DNA of 64,000 bases from NCBI GenBank assembly GCA_001598975.1, contig BBXU01000827.1, positions 1 through 64,000 of the forward strand, written 5' to 3'. Within the stretch, counting starts at the first letter, position 1, and every line of letters begins with the position of its first letter. Positions 1-26,535 of this stretch are shown here, in pieces. The notes under the pieces were generated by a model. The model was not told where the DNA came from, did no database searches, and saw only the letters and a program-made list of their open reading frames with translations. The stretch comes from Parachlorella kessleri (Eukaryota; Chlorophyta; Trebouxiophyceae; Chlorellales; Chlorellaceae). Both the position numbers and the translations under genes were made by a program.

Positions 1-173
1 CATGCAGCGGGTGAAATCCTGGCATCTGACAAGGCGGGGTTCTGGTTCGGGTGAGGGCCCCAGCAGCAAGGGAGGCTGTGGCATCTCATGCCGTTGCACA
101 TGGCCATAAAAAAAGACAAAGCACAACGTGCCCTGCCCACGAGACAGCGCTCCAGGCTGTCCGGGCAGCTCAC

Positions 174-11487
<11,314 letters not shown>

Positions 11488-11770
11488 CTGCAGTTGGCCT
11501 TGATCTTCTGCGGACTGACTACCCATTGCAAATCCAATGCTGATGCGGCTTGCAGCTTGCTATCTGGTTTCCACTCTGCCCAGGATGGCTTGGGCGCTAC
11601 CGCCTTACTTTTTGAACATGTTGTCGAGCATATCGCAGTTCCAAACCACCTAAACACATACGTGCTGGGCTCGATACGTACACACCTGAACATCAAAGTT
11701 GTTCCGCTGTTGGCTATTTGATCTTCCTGCCGAACAACCAGCCTTTCATGCTGGTGCTCACTAAGGCAGC
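11488..11770. promoter_or_regulatory. Divergent RECQL / ORC4 promoter region (includes unresolved RECQL 5' exon)
   Basis: RECQL reads left and ORC4 reads right from this stretch of under 300 bases. Part of it must encode the RECQL start. No TATA box is obvious. Shared regulation of the two genome-maintenance genes is an inference from position only. Confidence 0.4.
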
Positions 11771-14700
11771 ATGACGAAGAAAAAGGCAACCAAGGCACAG
11801 AGAGACCCCAGCCCTGACTCTGGATTCCAGATTAACCTGGGTGGCAGCAGCGACGATGAGGTCTGTCACTTGTCCTTCACTCCATACCGGCAAAAGACTG
11901 CGTACTGGCTCTACCACACCAAAGTTGCGGTCCAGCCCCTTCACGAGCTGCTAAGCGCTCTCTACGCGTGCAGGAAGTGGCCCCTAAGCCTGACAAGCGT
12001 AGCAGGCGGACCACGCAAACAGCAGCACTGGAGCAGCCAGAGCCACTTGCTAAGCGCAGGAGGCCAGAGCCGGGCTCCCTGGCAACAAAAAAGGTAGAAC
12101 GAGAAGCAAACACCGAACAGTCACAGAGCTGTGGTGGCAAGGGCAGCACCCGCAGCAGCCAGCGGTTCGGTGCAGCGAGCAAGCAGCAAGGCAAGGACCC
12201 GCCCGGCACAAAGCTCCTGGGTAGTGCTCCCAAACAAAAAAAGCTGGACTCAGCAGTAGCGGACTCGGCAGCGAGGCCAGCTGCCCAACACGAGCATAGG
12301 TGGCACGAAGAGAAGGCCAGTGTTGGTCCTGCTGGTGCCAGCGAGCACAATAGCAGGCAGCAGGGAGGCGCCATGCCACCGCAGCAGCAGCAGCCAATGC
12401 AGAAGCCCAGGAGACTGGCAGCAAAAAATACAAGAGCTGCTGCCACGAAGGAGCGCCAGGCAGCCAAAACGCCACCCTCAAGTAGACGGAAAGCTTTGTT
12501 GAAGGATGTGTTTGCTGACGAGGAGGAGGCAGAACTTGACTGTAGCCAACCGCCGCTGGCCGCCCCCCAACAGCGTCTGCAAGGCAGGCAGCCAGCAGGG
12601 GACCGGCGCACAGCAAGCGCTGCCAGCCCGTGTGCACCTGCAGCAGCGGCTAGGGCTGCAGGCAAGGCACGGGCTGGCCTGTCAGCAGGAGCTGGAGCAG
12701 CCTCACTGCAAGCAGGGACAGTGACGGCAGCGGCAGCACCAGAATTTAAGGTCTCTGGTGGTGCCATGCAGCGGCAGCGGTCACCCACTCCTGTGGCAGC
12801 GGCAGCGGTGCTGGAGGTGTCTCAACCTCCCAGCCCACAGCATTGCGCTAGTCTACAGCTTGCTGACCCTGGGGGGGAGCAGGTGGGTGCCCTAACGCAA
12901 AGACGCTGCCGCTTTGAGTGCTACTCCCTATGAGTACCGTTTGTCAGAAGGCCACCCAGGTGGAGAGTTTCGTGCGGCATATACATGGGCACTTGTGGCA
13001 GGCATGCTGATGGCTTCATGGCTAACGATGTCCAAGTAGCTTGGTTTGCTTGGCCGCCCAGGAAGGTGAGGAGGATGCCATCACAGCGGCTCATAGCCTG
13101 TTGCTCGCTCGCCTGCGCAACCCGCGGGGCAGGGAAGCGCTGAGCACCCAGCTGCGGCCCCAGTTGCAGCGGGTACATGACCAGATGCTGGAGTACCTAG
13201 GTACGTGGGCCACTGGTGGTCGAGACAACTGAAGGGGTCAGCCCACGTCAGTTTGCGTGCCTTCGCCAGCACTCATCATCCATGTCCAGGGGACCAGTGT
13301 CATATGCTGAGCACGTATGCTGCTAGAACCCAAGTGTGTGTGATTTCTCAGCAATGAATAAGCACGCGCTTTTGTTTGTGCTGGCAATGCAGACAACACT
13401 GTTGAGCTGGCGCACAACAACTCGGTGCTGCTGCTGGGCCCGCGGGGCAGCGGCAAGACGCTGGTGAGCAGCAGCCCCGGCGAAGTTCCTCTTTCTGTCT
13501 CTTCCGCACTTGTAAACTCCCTACAGCTTGGTCACTTGGTGCAACCGTAGTCGCTGATAACGCTGTGTCAGCCAAGCAGGCTGGGGGTGCTCTTGTGGAG
13601 GGGAGTTGTGCGCTCTGCCCCGCGTGTGTGTTGCCTGCCCCTCTATTCACACCCGCGCGCCGCCGCCTGTCCAGGTGGTAGAGCGCACCGTGGGCGCTCT
13701 GTGCGCGAAGTGGAACACCAACCCCCGCGACCCCCTGGTGGGCGTGGTGCGCCTTCTGGGCTATGCCCACTCCGACGACCGCGTCGCGTTTCGGGAGATT
13801 GCAAGGCAGCTCTGCGAGTGAGTGTGGCTGCGCACCTGTTGTTCTGCCAGGTGGCGGGATGCTGAGGAAGTGCGCAGCATGGGGCATGGCCTGCCTGTGG
13901 GGGCCGAACACATTGCATGTTGGCTGCAGGACTGGGCAGCCTCGAATCCAGCAGGTAATGGCTGGCACAGCTTGCTCAGCCTCTATCTGATGAAGCCTGG
14001 TAGCAAGCTGTGGTGTGGACAGCGTTGTGCGAGGTGGTGGGCGCTGTGTGGCTTGCAGGGAGTTCCAGTACACCTTCAGCAAGTCCGTGTCCCTCCAGGA
14101 CAACATTGAGTTCCTGCGGGAGATGCTCAAGCAGCTGGCAAGGTACATGGTCATGCCGGTCATGCAAGCAGCTGCAGCTGGGCAGTTCTGTTCAACGACT
14201 TGAAGGAAGCTGCGTACCTAGCAGTCCTCACTCATATCCACATGCGGGCGGCCGGGGGTCCAGGCCATGGACACCCACGTTGCGCTGCCTTGGAGCCACC
14301 CTGCGGTGCACCCCCCTAATGGGCAGAGAGGGCAGCCCCACTGCCTTGCGCTTGTAGCGTACCTGCCAAAATGTTAGTCTCCCTGCTCGCTAAGCTGGCG
14401 GGGGCCTTACAGCCCGGGCCCTGTTGCACTTTGCGTCTCAGGGCCCACAAGGCTGCCGTCTTTGTCCTAGAGGAGTTTGACCTCTTCGCAAAGCGCACCA
14501 AGCAGGCTGTCCTGTACAACCTGCTGGACGCCCTGGTCACCTCGGGCATGCAGGTGAATGCTTGATATGACCTCGCGTGCAAGCTTCGTGTGCACGGCGC
14601 CTTAGAAGTGCTGCTTGGTCTTGCCTCACCCTTGCTGCCCTCGGTGTATGTTATGCTTGAGTCAAAAGCAGGCTTCTTCTTTGGAGGCGCCGCTCCACGC

Positions 14701-16742
14701 TGCTGCCCTTCACTACAGCTGCGTCAGCTCTTGCGTGGCATGCCAGCCTTGGAAGTGCTGGCAGGAAGTTCCAATGCCACCGAGTGCATGCATTGTCCCA
14801 CAATCACCACAGTGCAAGCCTCCTGATGTTCCCACCCACTCACCCACTGGTACCTTGCTACAGGCGGCCGTCATCGGCGTCACCACCCGGCAGGACGTGA
14901 TAGAGATGCTGGAGAAGCGCGTCAAGTCGCGCTTCTCGCACCGCAAGCTGGATGTGGTGCTGCCCACGGGGCTGGCGCCGCGCCAGCTGGAGGGGCCGGG
15001 GGGCAGCACCACTGAGGAGGATGGCATGCTGGATGTCCTCAAGGTGTGCTCGAGACCTCGCCGGCTTGTCAGTTTTTGGGCATGGGATGCTCGGCATCCC
15101 TTACGGTGAGGCTGTGTATCTGTTGCTGGGAGCCGCGTCACTGAGGGCCTCACTAGGAAGACCCCAGCTTGATGGCTTTGCCATCTCTGCAGCCCAAGCC
15201 GCCTGGACCGACTTGTGGCAACACGTTGGAAAGGGCAAGGAACATGTACTTGCTGCTGCAGGCCATGCTGCTGCTGCCATCCAGCTTCCCCAACCCCCAG
15301 CATGCCCAGCAGTTTAACCGTGCGGTGGAGGCAGCTGTGGCGGCGCCCGAGGTGGCTGCGGCCCTTCGCAGGGTCATGCCTGCCTGCCCAGCTCTGGACA
15401 ACCTCGCCATTGCAGTTGAGGTGAGTTAACTGCCCACTCTGGCTTGCCCGCAGCTACTCTTGCAGCCCAGGGCCACTCCCTGAGCTTGGCCCAGGGCTCG
15501 TATTGGGCCTGATCCCTTTTCCCCGCTTTGTGCCGCTGAGCCCTCCGCTTAGGTTGAGCTCGGGAGATGCTCCTTGTTGGCCCCTGCAGAGTACCCTGAG
15601 GGCCAGCGGCGAGGGCAGTGGCCTCGTCACAGCGCGGCAGCTGGTGGAGGGGCTGCGTCGTCTGCAGGAGCGGCAGAGAGACATGGTAGGTGGCGTGTAA
15701 CCCGAGGGCCGGCCAGGCACTTGGCCTGCCCTACAGGGCTCCGTCGCTTAAGCTGACCTCTGAGTGAAGCCTCAACTCCTCCCTGCCTTGTTCACTGGTG
15801 CCGACCTGCCACACCCTTGCTCCCAGCCAGCCGGGGGGCACTCACTGCCTACCCGTTCCCTTGCCCCCACCATGGGACGCTGTTTGAAGCAACACGGCAT
15901 AGAACACAACCTGTCAACCCTGACCCACGGCTCTGACTGCTTCCCAGGTGATGGCCATCGCGCAGCTGCCGGTGCTGGACCTCATCCTGCTGTCCGCCAT
16001 GCAGCGCCTGGTGGGCAGCGGCAAGGTCGACGCACTCAACTTTGAGATGGTGAGGCGCCCGCTCGGTGCTGCATGCACTAGAAGCAGCCTCACAGTACAT
16101 GGTCATTCTGGCGTACTGCACAGATGAGGTCACGTATGCAAAGCATGGCTGCCCGCATGGCCTATGTTATGCTTGGGAGGAGGGCAAGATGCCTTGTGCT
16201 ATGGCATGTGTGTTCTTTTTGGTGCAGGCGCATCATGAGTTCCACCGGTACACATCTCTTGGGGGTCACGCTGACAATTACACCAAGGCTGCGGCAGCCA
16301 AAGCCTTCGACCACCTGATCACACAGGGGCTTGTGGCGTATGTGGATGCCAGGTAATCATGCCTCAGAGGGTGTTGGCTCTGTCTGTAAGCCATGTTGTG
16401 TGGGCTTTTTTTTAAGACTTTGTCCTCGCTCATGGCCTTTGAGGTTTGGGGCCCCCATTGCTCCCGCTGTCTGCTTGCCAGGTGGGTGTCCTTGCAGCCT
16501 AAACTGTAACTTATGCTGCATGGCACGCCTGATTGTCATGGTCCTAGCCGCCGCCCCTGTTGGCATGCAGGAACGAGGCCCGGGGCGGTGCGGCACGGCA
16601 GTACGCCGCCGTGTACTTGCAGGTCCGCCCGCAGGAGGTGGAGGCCGGCATGCAGGAGCACTGGAACTGCCCGCACAATCTCAAGGCCTGGATGACGCGC
16701 CATGGAGGCACGGGCAGCACAGCCGCGACGGTGCTGCTGTGA
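11771..16742 (+). CDS. ORC4: Origin recognition complex subunit 4 with long basic N-terminal region
   Basis: ORC4 is an AAA+ subunit of the ORC, which binds origins and loads MCM. Thirteen exons with consistent phase: 11771-11860, 11974-12882, 13062-13200, 13393-13463, 13675-13817, 14059-14142, 14442-14553, 14864-15043, 15193-15420, 15590-15685, 15948-16049, 16228-16352, 16571-16742 (816 aa). Conserved parts are LLLGPRGSGKTLVVERTVGA (Walker A), HSDDRVAFREIARQLC, SVSLQDNIEFLREMLKQL, VFVLEEFDLFAKR (Walker B), LYNLLDAL and AVIGVTTRQDVIEMLEKRVK followed by SRFSHRKL, all in human ORC4 order. The C-terminal part (residues about 700-816) fits a winged helix. Animal and plant ORC4 are about 420-440 aa; here about 330 residues rich in Lys, Arg, Ala, Gln and Ser precede the conserved part. 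The start of exon 9 could instead be 15262. The gene is divergent from RECQL. Confidence 0.93.
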
Positions 16743-17348
16743 TGGGGGTCGTGGCAGGGGTGGGGGTGGAAGTCGCTGGACGAGCTTTTTCAAACTTGAG
16801 TGACTATGCAGAAGCCTGGTGTGCTGACTGGGGTGTCGTCAGTCAGGGAGGAGACGGGATAGAAGTGTGGACGTGTTCAAAAGTGATACCCACCGGCGGG
16901 TGGGTGGTGGTAAACACAGGTGCCCGCTGAAGAAGCTGCTGTACTATGGACAGTAACAGCTGGTCTAGGGAAAGATACCTACCTCATGCCGTGAGGGTAA
17001 GTACTGCTTGGTAAAAGGTTACGGCAGGCCGGAGTGTCCTCAGCAGCTGGATACCGCTACACTTGCATCTGTTTGTAGCACAGTGGGGGAAATCCTGCCC
17101 GCTCTATGGGTTAATTGCCACAAACCATGCAGTGCTCGACTCATTAATCACGTTCAGACACCAAGACGTGTGATAGGCGTGCCCACCGCAGAGCCTAGTG
17201 CATCTGACACAGGGATCCAGCAACATGGGATCCGTGGGAGGAAAGGAGGAAGATGAGGGGCGAGCGCTGCAGGCCAAAAGTTTTGCCAGCAGCTGCACAG
17301 GCGATAGGGTTCATGTACTACCAATCAAAGTAAGCAGCTACTTGTAAT

Positions 17349-19435
<2,087 letters not shown>

Positions 19436-21387
19436 GCCTGAACGTGGAAGACGTTTCTTGGCTGGTGCCAAGGGCCATGCGCCTGTGGCGGCATGAGCGG
19501 GTGTAACCGTAAGAGGCTCAGCCAGCCTGAGAACCTTAGTTGTGAGTGCCTGGATTGGGTGTTCGGAACTTTGCACTTGGCCATTCCGCTTCTGCTGACA
19601 TGCTTGCATCTGCTTTCCTTGTGGCTGTATGCGCTGCGTTTACCACTTCTATTGTCATAGATGGAAGTTGAGCCGACAAGGTGGATCGTAAAGATAAAGG
19701 AAGGTCTCTGCTGCTCTGGGTGGTGCTCAACCAGGGGCTTGCAGGAATTCATGCTGTTGGTGTTTAGCAGCTGTCGTGCTCGTGTTTTCCCCTCCCGCCG
19801 GCCTAGCAGCATTGTGGTAGAAGAACTGTGTAGGCCTCTTTCCCTGCTGGGCAGGCAGACCGTGAGTTTCCTGAGCACTTGGTCTTTCATCCGGTTTACA
19901 GCCATAGCTGGACAGAGCACTTGGGCACTGACGTCCGTTGTTTCTGCTGTGCCATTCCGTGGCAGCTCGGTAAGGCTCCAGTGGTGAATCCCTTTGCAAT
20001 AAACGGGAGCTGTCAGCCGAATAACAACTTGACAGAGATCACTAATGTGTTGACGACTATGAGGGGGACTGCAGCAGCAGCAGCAAGGGGGAGAGAGTGA
20101 TCCCCACAATAGTAACCAGCGTGAGGAGTGCAGGGGTTGCAGCAATTCAACAGCGCCAACAGAATCGCGCTGGCACAGCCTTGAGAATGCCGGGGTGAAC
20201 CCTAGGCAGGCGCGACAATGCCGTGCCTCTGCAATTATAACCTATACTACTTGCAATGCGCACCTAGCTACCATGCCTTCAGGGGCGGCTTTGGTATGCC
20301 CTGCTATGCTATGGTGAGTTGACCTCTGTGCAGGAGCAGGTACCTCACCTCTCAAGTATGCCACAGCATGAAGCAGCCCTATAATCTGGTATTTCAACGC
20401 ATTTGGCTGGGGGCCACCCATTGTGTTGCTCCCTAAAGCAGAGAAGCCCCAACCATCTGCAGGCAACAAAGGAAGACTGCAAGCTGGAAGGCTTTCCACC
20501 AGCTGCATGTCTCAAGGAGTCAACACGTAAGTGACTGCTAAAGCACTTTCATGATACTCACATTTGTTTAGGAACCGCTCATTGTTGAGCACAGCTAAGC
20601 CATTTACAAAGAGGATGACTGCCTGCAATACACGGCTCCTTCGCTACTTGAAAAGGAGGTGGCTGAAGGGTTGCTTATAAGGCAGCCAACAAAGGGAGCC
20701 GGCAGCTTTTTCTTACTTGCACAAGTGTCCACAGAGACATTTCCTTTCACAGCAGTGGTGATCGCCACGCCCGGGGCCACACACGGCTGTGGTGGTGCTT
20801 TTTATAACGGTTAGGTTGCCGGGTTAGTCTGTGTATTTGCTGATACCCGATGGTTGCGCTTTGCAGGAATTGTGTACCAAACGGAAATTGCGAAATATTT
20901 GAGTATCACAAGAAATGAGTGGATAAATCAGTAACACCGCAGGCACACAAGCTCAGGCATGCCTAGGCCTAGCTAGGCAGTTACAGTGAGGCATCCTGGC
21001 AGTACGCCCAGCAGGTACGGTTCAAAAGTAGATGAACTATGCCTAGCTATGCTGCTTCACACTTAATGCCTTCCCGTCTTACAACAAGGTATATTTCTGC
21101 AAAAGAAGTTGACAAAGTTTTCATGGTTCAATCGTCACGGAGGGAGCCCAGTCAAGGACGCAGTTGTACGCCTGAAGTCGCATGAAGTCTAGGACCGGCG
21201 CTTAACACCTCACACCTTCAAGACTGCCATGTCAAAGCTTTTGTCCAACTGTGCACAGCTGCCTGACGGCTTGGTAGCATGCTATAGCACCTTGGAATCC
21301 TGGGCGCGCCATGGGGTTTAGGGTGTGATGCCACCCCCAGAAAAAATTTGCTATCAACCTCATCGTTCCTTTTGAAAGTAGGATACC
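19436..21387. other. Intergenic stretch between TPI and PA2G4/EBP1
   Basis: Nearly 2 kb without a gene I can support. It holds a TPI 3' untranslated region with a TGTAA, AT-richer sequence around 20550-21150, and CCTAGGCCTAGCTAGG-type palindromic runs near 20960. A 318-codon open frame on the minus strand overlaps the last TPI exon but has no recognisable protein features. Confidence 0.6.
19502..19506 (+). promoter_or_regulatory. TGTAA polyadenylation-type signal after TPI
   Basis: TGTAA 66 bases after the TPI stop, at the distance expected for a green-algal poly(A) signal. Confidence 0.5.
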
Positions 21388-24300
21388 ATGTCGGATCGCG
21401 ACGAGAACGAACAGCAGGACGAGTCCCTGACCAACGTAAATATTGCCGCCGCCCTGATGCAGTGCAGCACGGCCATCCAGTCTTGATAGACTATATCTAT
21501 GCATACAAACACTTATACCTGACCGCCTTGACCGATGGGCTTAGGATGGGTGTCCATTGTGCATGTCACATTATTGCCAAGTACCTTACAAGCTTGGTTG
21601 GCTCCTGACGAGGGTGCTTGTGGCGATGGGTGCAGCCTGACGTCGTGACCAAGTACAAGAGTGCTGCGGAGATCACCAACAGTGAGTCTAGCTAGCTAAG
21701 GCCTTTGGATGTGTTAAAAAGCGGCTCAGGCCTAGCGCCCAGTAAGGGTGGCTGCAGCTAGTACCTGTCCATGGTGCGGAGCAGTGCACAAAGCAAAGCC
21801 GATTGCAGGGCTTCAATACTGCTCTCTATGTGCTGTGCAGATGCACTGGCAGCAGTGATTGCCGCCTGCAAGCCTGGTGCCAAGGTCGTTGACGTATGTG
21901 ATGTTGGCGATAACTTCATCAACGAGTGAGTGGAGGGACAGAGGCCCTGCCATTACAAGCAGGGTCTTGTATTCACCGCCCGCTATTTTACACAGTCAGC
22001 AGCAGCGATGGCCTCACCACCAGCTATGTTGGGTTCCGCTATTTCATACTGCCAGCAGCAGCGATGGCTTCATGACCAGCTATGTTGGGTTCTGCGCTGG
22101 ACAAGCTCTACCTTTTTTATGGCTCCCCTTCCTTTTAGTGGAGGCAGCCGTCGGCGTTGCTGTGCAGCTGTTGCCGCCTCTTTGACTGAATGAATCAAAG
22201 CACAGTGGAGTCGTGACTAGAAGTGGCTGGGTGGCATTGACTGAATGTTGCCGGGCGGGCTGGCGGTGTGAATGCAGGGCCTGCAGCAAGGTGTTCAAGG
22301 GGAAGGACATTGAGAAGGGCGTAGCTGTGCCCACCTGCGTCTCCCTTAACAAGTAAGCTTGCAGTTGGGCTGGGTCGGGAGTAGCCTGGCCTATGGTGGG
22401 ATTGGGAGCGCTTGTGAGGAGATGCACTGCTGTGCGTGTGGGGCAAAGGCTGTGCGGAGTGTGTAGGGCTGGTTGGAGAAGCTTGAGTTGTCAAGATGGT
22501 TATCTGCTGAGGTTGTGGAGTTGGATGTTCTGCTTAGCGCATGACTGAGTGCTACATCAAACGCTGCCTCACATCCAATTAAAATGTACTTGCAGTGTGT
22601 GCGGCCACTTCTCTCCTGCTGCTGACAATGCCACTGAGATCAAGGAGGGCGATCTGGTGAAGATGTGAGTAGCCAAGCTCACCCGGCCGCGCCGGGCAGC
22701 TTGAGTCGGCGCACCTCCCCCATGAAGTGTTGCGGAAGGCTTGTATGCTGTGGCAGGCCAGCGTATATCTTCCAGGCAGTGGCTTCTGCTAAAGTATATG
22801 ATAGGTCCAGACCAGGCAGACCGCCTGATCTTCACAGCGCAGCGCAGCGCAGGCAACTCATGACAGGCAGGGCTGTTGGGCAGCAAAACAGCGGCTTCGA
22901 GGCAGCGGCGGTGGCTTTGAAGCGCGGTTAGGATGGGGAGCCGGTCGGCGGACCGGCGCTCAAGTGTGCCGCCTTTGCTCAGTACAAGTGGCTGCCCTTG
23001 GGAGGCATCCGCCTCACTGGCGCCTGAGCATCATACACATACGCAGGTCCTGCCCCCTTGCCCTGTGCGCAGCGACATTGGCTGCCAGATTGACGGCTAC
23101 ATCACACAAGCGGGCCACTCGTTGGTTGTGCAAGCAGACGCAGCGGCCCCGGTGACTGGCCGGGCAGCGGACGTGATTGCCTGCGCACAGACCTGCTTTG
23201 ATGCGGCAGCGCGGTTGATCCGGCCAGGCAAGAAGATCAGCGAGGTGCCGCCAGTGCTGGCCAAAATAGCGGAGGCGTATGGCTGCAAGTGAGTATGGAT
23301 GGCGGCGGGCCAGGAAGGGGTTGGAGGGGCAGGCAGGCCGGGAAGCTGGCAGGGTCTGGGGCCGGACCTGTGGAGCAGAGAACAGGCTGTTTTTGGTGCC
23401 ATGCTGCCTGACCCTCTGGCAGAGCACCTGGGTAAAGGGGGCAGGTCGGGCGTCAAGGATATGGGACCAGCTGTGAAGACTGAAGTGGCCGGCGGCGAGT
23501 ACGTCATGCGCATGGGCATGCTTGGTGTGGGACACGTCCGGGGCTATAGGGCTGCAGCAGTGTTCTGCTTGCCACTGTCAACTGGCACTGGCAGAGCACA
23601 TGCACCCGCCTGGTGAACTCCGCTGCGATGGGGTAGCCTGGGTGGCGGGATGCCAAGGTGACAGAGGCAGCGTTGTGGGATCCTGCCAAGCTAGCAGGGT
23701 CCAGCCCTGCATGTCACTGGCACCTCGCCTGCCCCTTGCTAACTGCGCCCTCTGCCTCCCCCCTGGACCGACCTGCAGCCTTGTGGAGGGCGTGTACAGC
23801 CACGAGATGAAGCGGTATGTGATTGACGCCAGCAAGGCGGTGCTCAACCGACCCACCCCTGACCAGAAGGTGGAGGACGCCGAGTTTGAGGAGGGGGAGG
23901 TGTACGCCATCGACATCCTGGTGTCCTCGGGCGAGGGCAAGCCCAAGTGAGTCAGGGGGGCCACGCTGAGTAAGTGGCTAGTAAAGGCAAGCGGTGCGGC
24001 TGCCGTGCAGCTGTGGAAGGCAATTACATCCTTACTGACATGATGCGGCAGGGTGGGGAGCGGCTCTGGGTGATGAGGCACAGTGGGTGTACGTGGAGCG
24101 GTAGGGGGACTGTGCAGGAATGCATGCTGGTCGTGAGAGTACTACCGTCCAGGGGCAAGGCCGCTGACATCGTGGCAGCTGCTGACCCTGCGTGCGTTGC
24201 TCGATTGGGAAGGGGTGGGGTGTTTCATCAGAAGCTTTGGGTGCTGCGGCATCCCGTTGACTGGCACTGAGGCCGCCTGCTCAGCCCGCCTATGCTGTGC

Positions 24301-25966
24301 CGTAGGGTGCATGACGAGAAGGAGACGACGGTGTACAAGCGGGCGCTGGAGGTGCAGTACCAGCTGAAGCTTAAGGTGAGCGAGGCGGAGGCCTGCAGGC
24401 ATAGACTTGCGGTGGAGGTACCAGGAGGCGCTGTGGGAGGTTCAAATGAGCGAGGGCTTTGACGGTTTGAGGGTCTGGGCAGGTTCTGTGTTGCTGAGAC
24501 TCTGGAGCGTGTGACTAGTGGAAGGAGGGAGGGTGGTCAAGGGGCATGTTGGTAGGTCAGAGCCTGCATCGCGGCGTGGAAAGAGTTATAGGGGCATTCT
24601 TTAGATCAAATGAAGGATCCTCTCGAAGCATTTGGACTTTGCAGAATGCAAGTCTCTTGGTGGCCGGTGATATACAGTAATTTCACAGTTTGCCTGAGTC
24701 CCTTATCATTGACGAAACATGTTTCTGGATATGAGGCCAGCCACATCCTGTCTATTGCACAAGCACACCATTGACCCCAATGCACGTGTCCATATGTTAT
24801 GCAGTTGGCGCAGAGCCTGCTACCTCGTTGGCATGCGAACCTAACAATGCGGTGCACCTGGGCAACCTACTGGGCAATGTGTGTGCGCCACACTTGGAAA
24901 TGGTGTGTATGTGTCTCTTCAGCCCATCAGGCCAGGGTTATCGACACTGTGCCTATGACAACCTACCGTCACCCTGCATGTCCTCGACATGCTCCCCCGC
25001 CCTTGCGCAGGCCTCACGGGAGGTCCTGTCTGAGATCAGCAAGAAGTTCCCCACCGCGCTCTTCACCACGCGCGCCCTCAAGTCGGACAAGGCCAAGTTT
25101 GGGCTGGTGGAGTGCCTCAACCACGGCCTGCTCAACGCGTACCCCGTCACATACGAGAAGCCGGAGGCCCTGGTAGCGCAGGTGGGTGGGTGGGTGGTGA
25201 CATGCCTTGCACGCTGTGGTGTGGTTTGTTAGGCCGCCGGGAAGCACTATCATGCACCTCTGGAGGGAGAGAGAGGCCTTTACACTGTTTGGCGCCATTG
25301 TCTGCTTTGCTGGCTGAACTTCCGGCGGCCGCTGCCTGCGGCCACCCTGGACTGGCACGTGCCATTCCAGCTGTCCCACTGCTCTGTTCCCCTCGCTGCT
25401 GCTGCTGCAGGTGAAGGGCACTGTGTTGTTGATGCCCAACGGCTCGGACAAGGTTGCCCCCAACACGCAGCTGCAGAAGCTGGAGACAGACAAGGCGGTG
25501 GAGGACGAGGAGGTCAAGGCGCTCCTGGCGGTGAGGGGAGCCCTCTTGCATGGACAGGCTCAGCGGATTGGCTTGCAAAGGCTCCTGTCTGGAGCCACCT
25601 GGACAGCTGCCTGCCAGCTGAGGGCCTTCCTTCTGTTCCAAGACAGACTGCTTACAAGCCCAATGCACGGGAACCTGGAACATTGGTACCGCGGGTGATG
25701 AGTAATGCGGGTGATGGGTACGAATGGGATGGGCCAACAGAGGGCCTGGGGGATTCAGCAGGCGATGCTAGCAGGGGTGGTGCTAGCTTGGTCTGCTGCC
25801 TGCCTTGCGTGGCAGGGTTAACACACACTATACATAATGGCTGGCAGCTACATCTATGACTGCCTGCACTGCTGCTCTGGTGCAGACCTCATTGAAAACC
25901 AAGAAGAAGAAGAAGAACAAGAAGGACAAGGAGGGCGCAGCTGAGACCCCCGCTGAGAGCAGCTGA
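21388..25966 (+). CDS. EBP1: PA2G4/EBP1-like proliferation-associated protein (methionine-aminopeptidase fold)
   Basis: PA2G4/EBP1 proteins have a type II methionine aminopeptidase fold without peptidase activity. They bind RNA and the ribosome exit tunnel, and in plants promote growth. Eleven exons with full phase agreement: 21388-21435, 21636-21681, 21841-21925, 22278-22352, 22596-22664, 23073-23288, 23779-23946, 24306-24375, 25011-25181, 25411-25530, 25886-25966, giving 382 aa against 394 in human. Key stretches are VVTKYKSAAEITN, VCDVGDNFINEACSKVFKGK, GVAVPTCVSLN, VCGHFSP, GCQIDGYI, LVEGVYSHEMKRYVIDASK, VYAIDILVSSGEGK, FPTALFTTRAL and GLVECLNHGLLNAYPV. The C-terminus is a Lys-rich tail (KTKKKKKNKKDKEG), typical of the family and likely for RNA or nucleolar binding. 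Intron 3 holds a 56-base tandem repeat. A TGTAA lies at 26115. Confidence 0.95.
21981..22092. repeat. 56-base tandem repeat in an EBP1 intron
   Basis: Two adjacent copies (21981-22036, 22037-22092) sharing CAGCAGCAGCGATGGC and CCAGCTATGTTGGGTT. Confidence 0.85.
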
Positions 25967-26535
25967 GGAGGGAAGGGCTGGGCGACCAGCCAGCTCTTGA
26001 CCTGGTTGCTTGCTGACTTGGGGCAGTGGAGACCCTGTCAGTCTCGGTCAGTCACCGCGGGACTCAGCCTGGCAGGCTCCTGACATGCAGCATGCCCAAA
26101 ACTCAACCCTTGTGTGTAACTCACATCATCCAGTAACTCGCCATCTACGAGAGCCAAACGCTGATGGCGGAGGGCTGAACATGTGCAAAGCATCCTGGGC
26201 CTGTAGGCCTCCCAGCCCACACCAACCTTGAAGGGAGGTGGAGCGTTTAGTTTTCTCCAGGCCCACATTGCCAGCTCATATACTGCACCCAGATTTCCAT
26301 CAGCGACAGCTTCAAGGCTGCCACGGTCCACGGTCTGCTACCCCTGGTATGCTCCTCCAGGACAAGAAGGAATGCAGCATGTACTTGTCCGTGAGGTGCT
26401 CACCATCCAAGGTCTGCTTTGCGTGCTATGAGGGTGGTAGAGCCCGTCACAAGGAGCGATTACCGGGTGGTTTGTGGCCATAAAAGACGCGGACGAAGGC
26501 GAATCGTAGGGCGTTGCCTCCCAACTGCCACAGTC
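25967..26535. other. Intergenic stretch between EBP1 and the TPR-CS gene
   Basis: Contains the EBP1 3' region with TGTAA at 26115-26119 and the putative promoter of the next gene. Short open frames occur on both strands but none shows a protein signature. Confidence 0.5.

Noticed and set aside
11877..12788. 303-codon minus-strand frame
   Set aside because: Mirror frame of the GC-rich, low-complexity ORC4 N-terminal exon. It is rich in Cys/Leu/Ser as expected for a shadow of Ala/Gln/Lys codons.
26038..26331. 97-codon minus-strand frame between EBP1 and the TPR-CS gene
   Set aside because: No recognisable domain, no splice partners and no similarity to a family I know; treated as chance.
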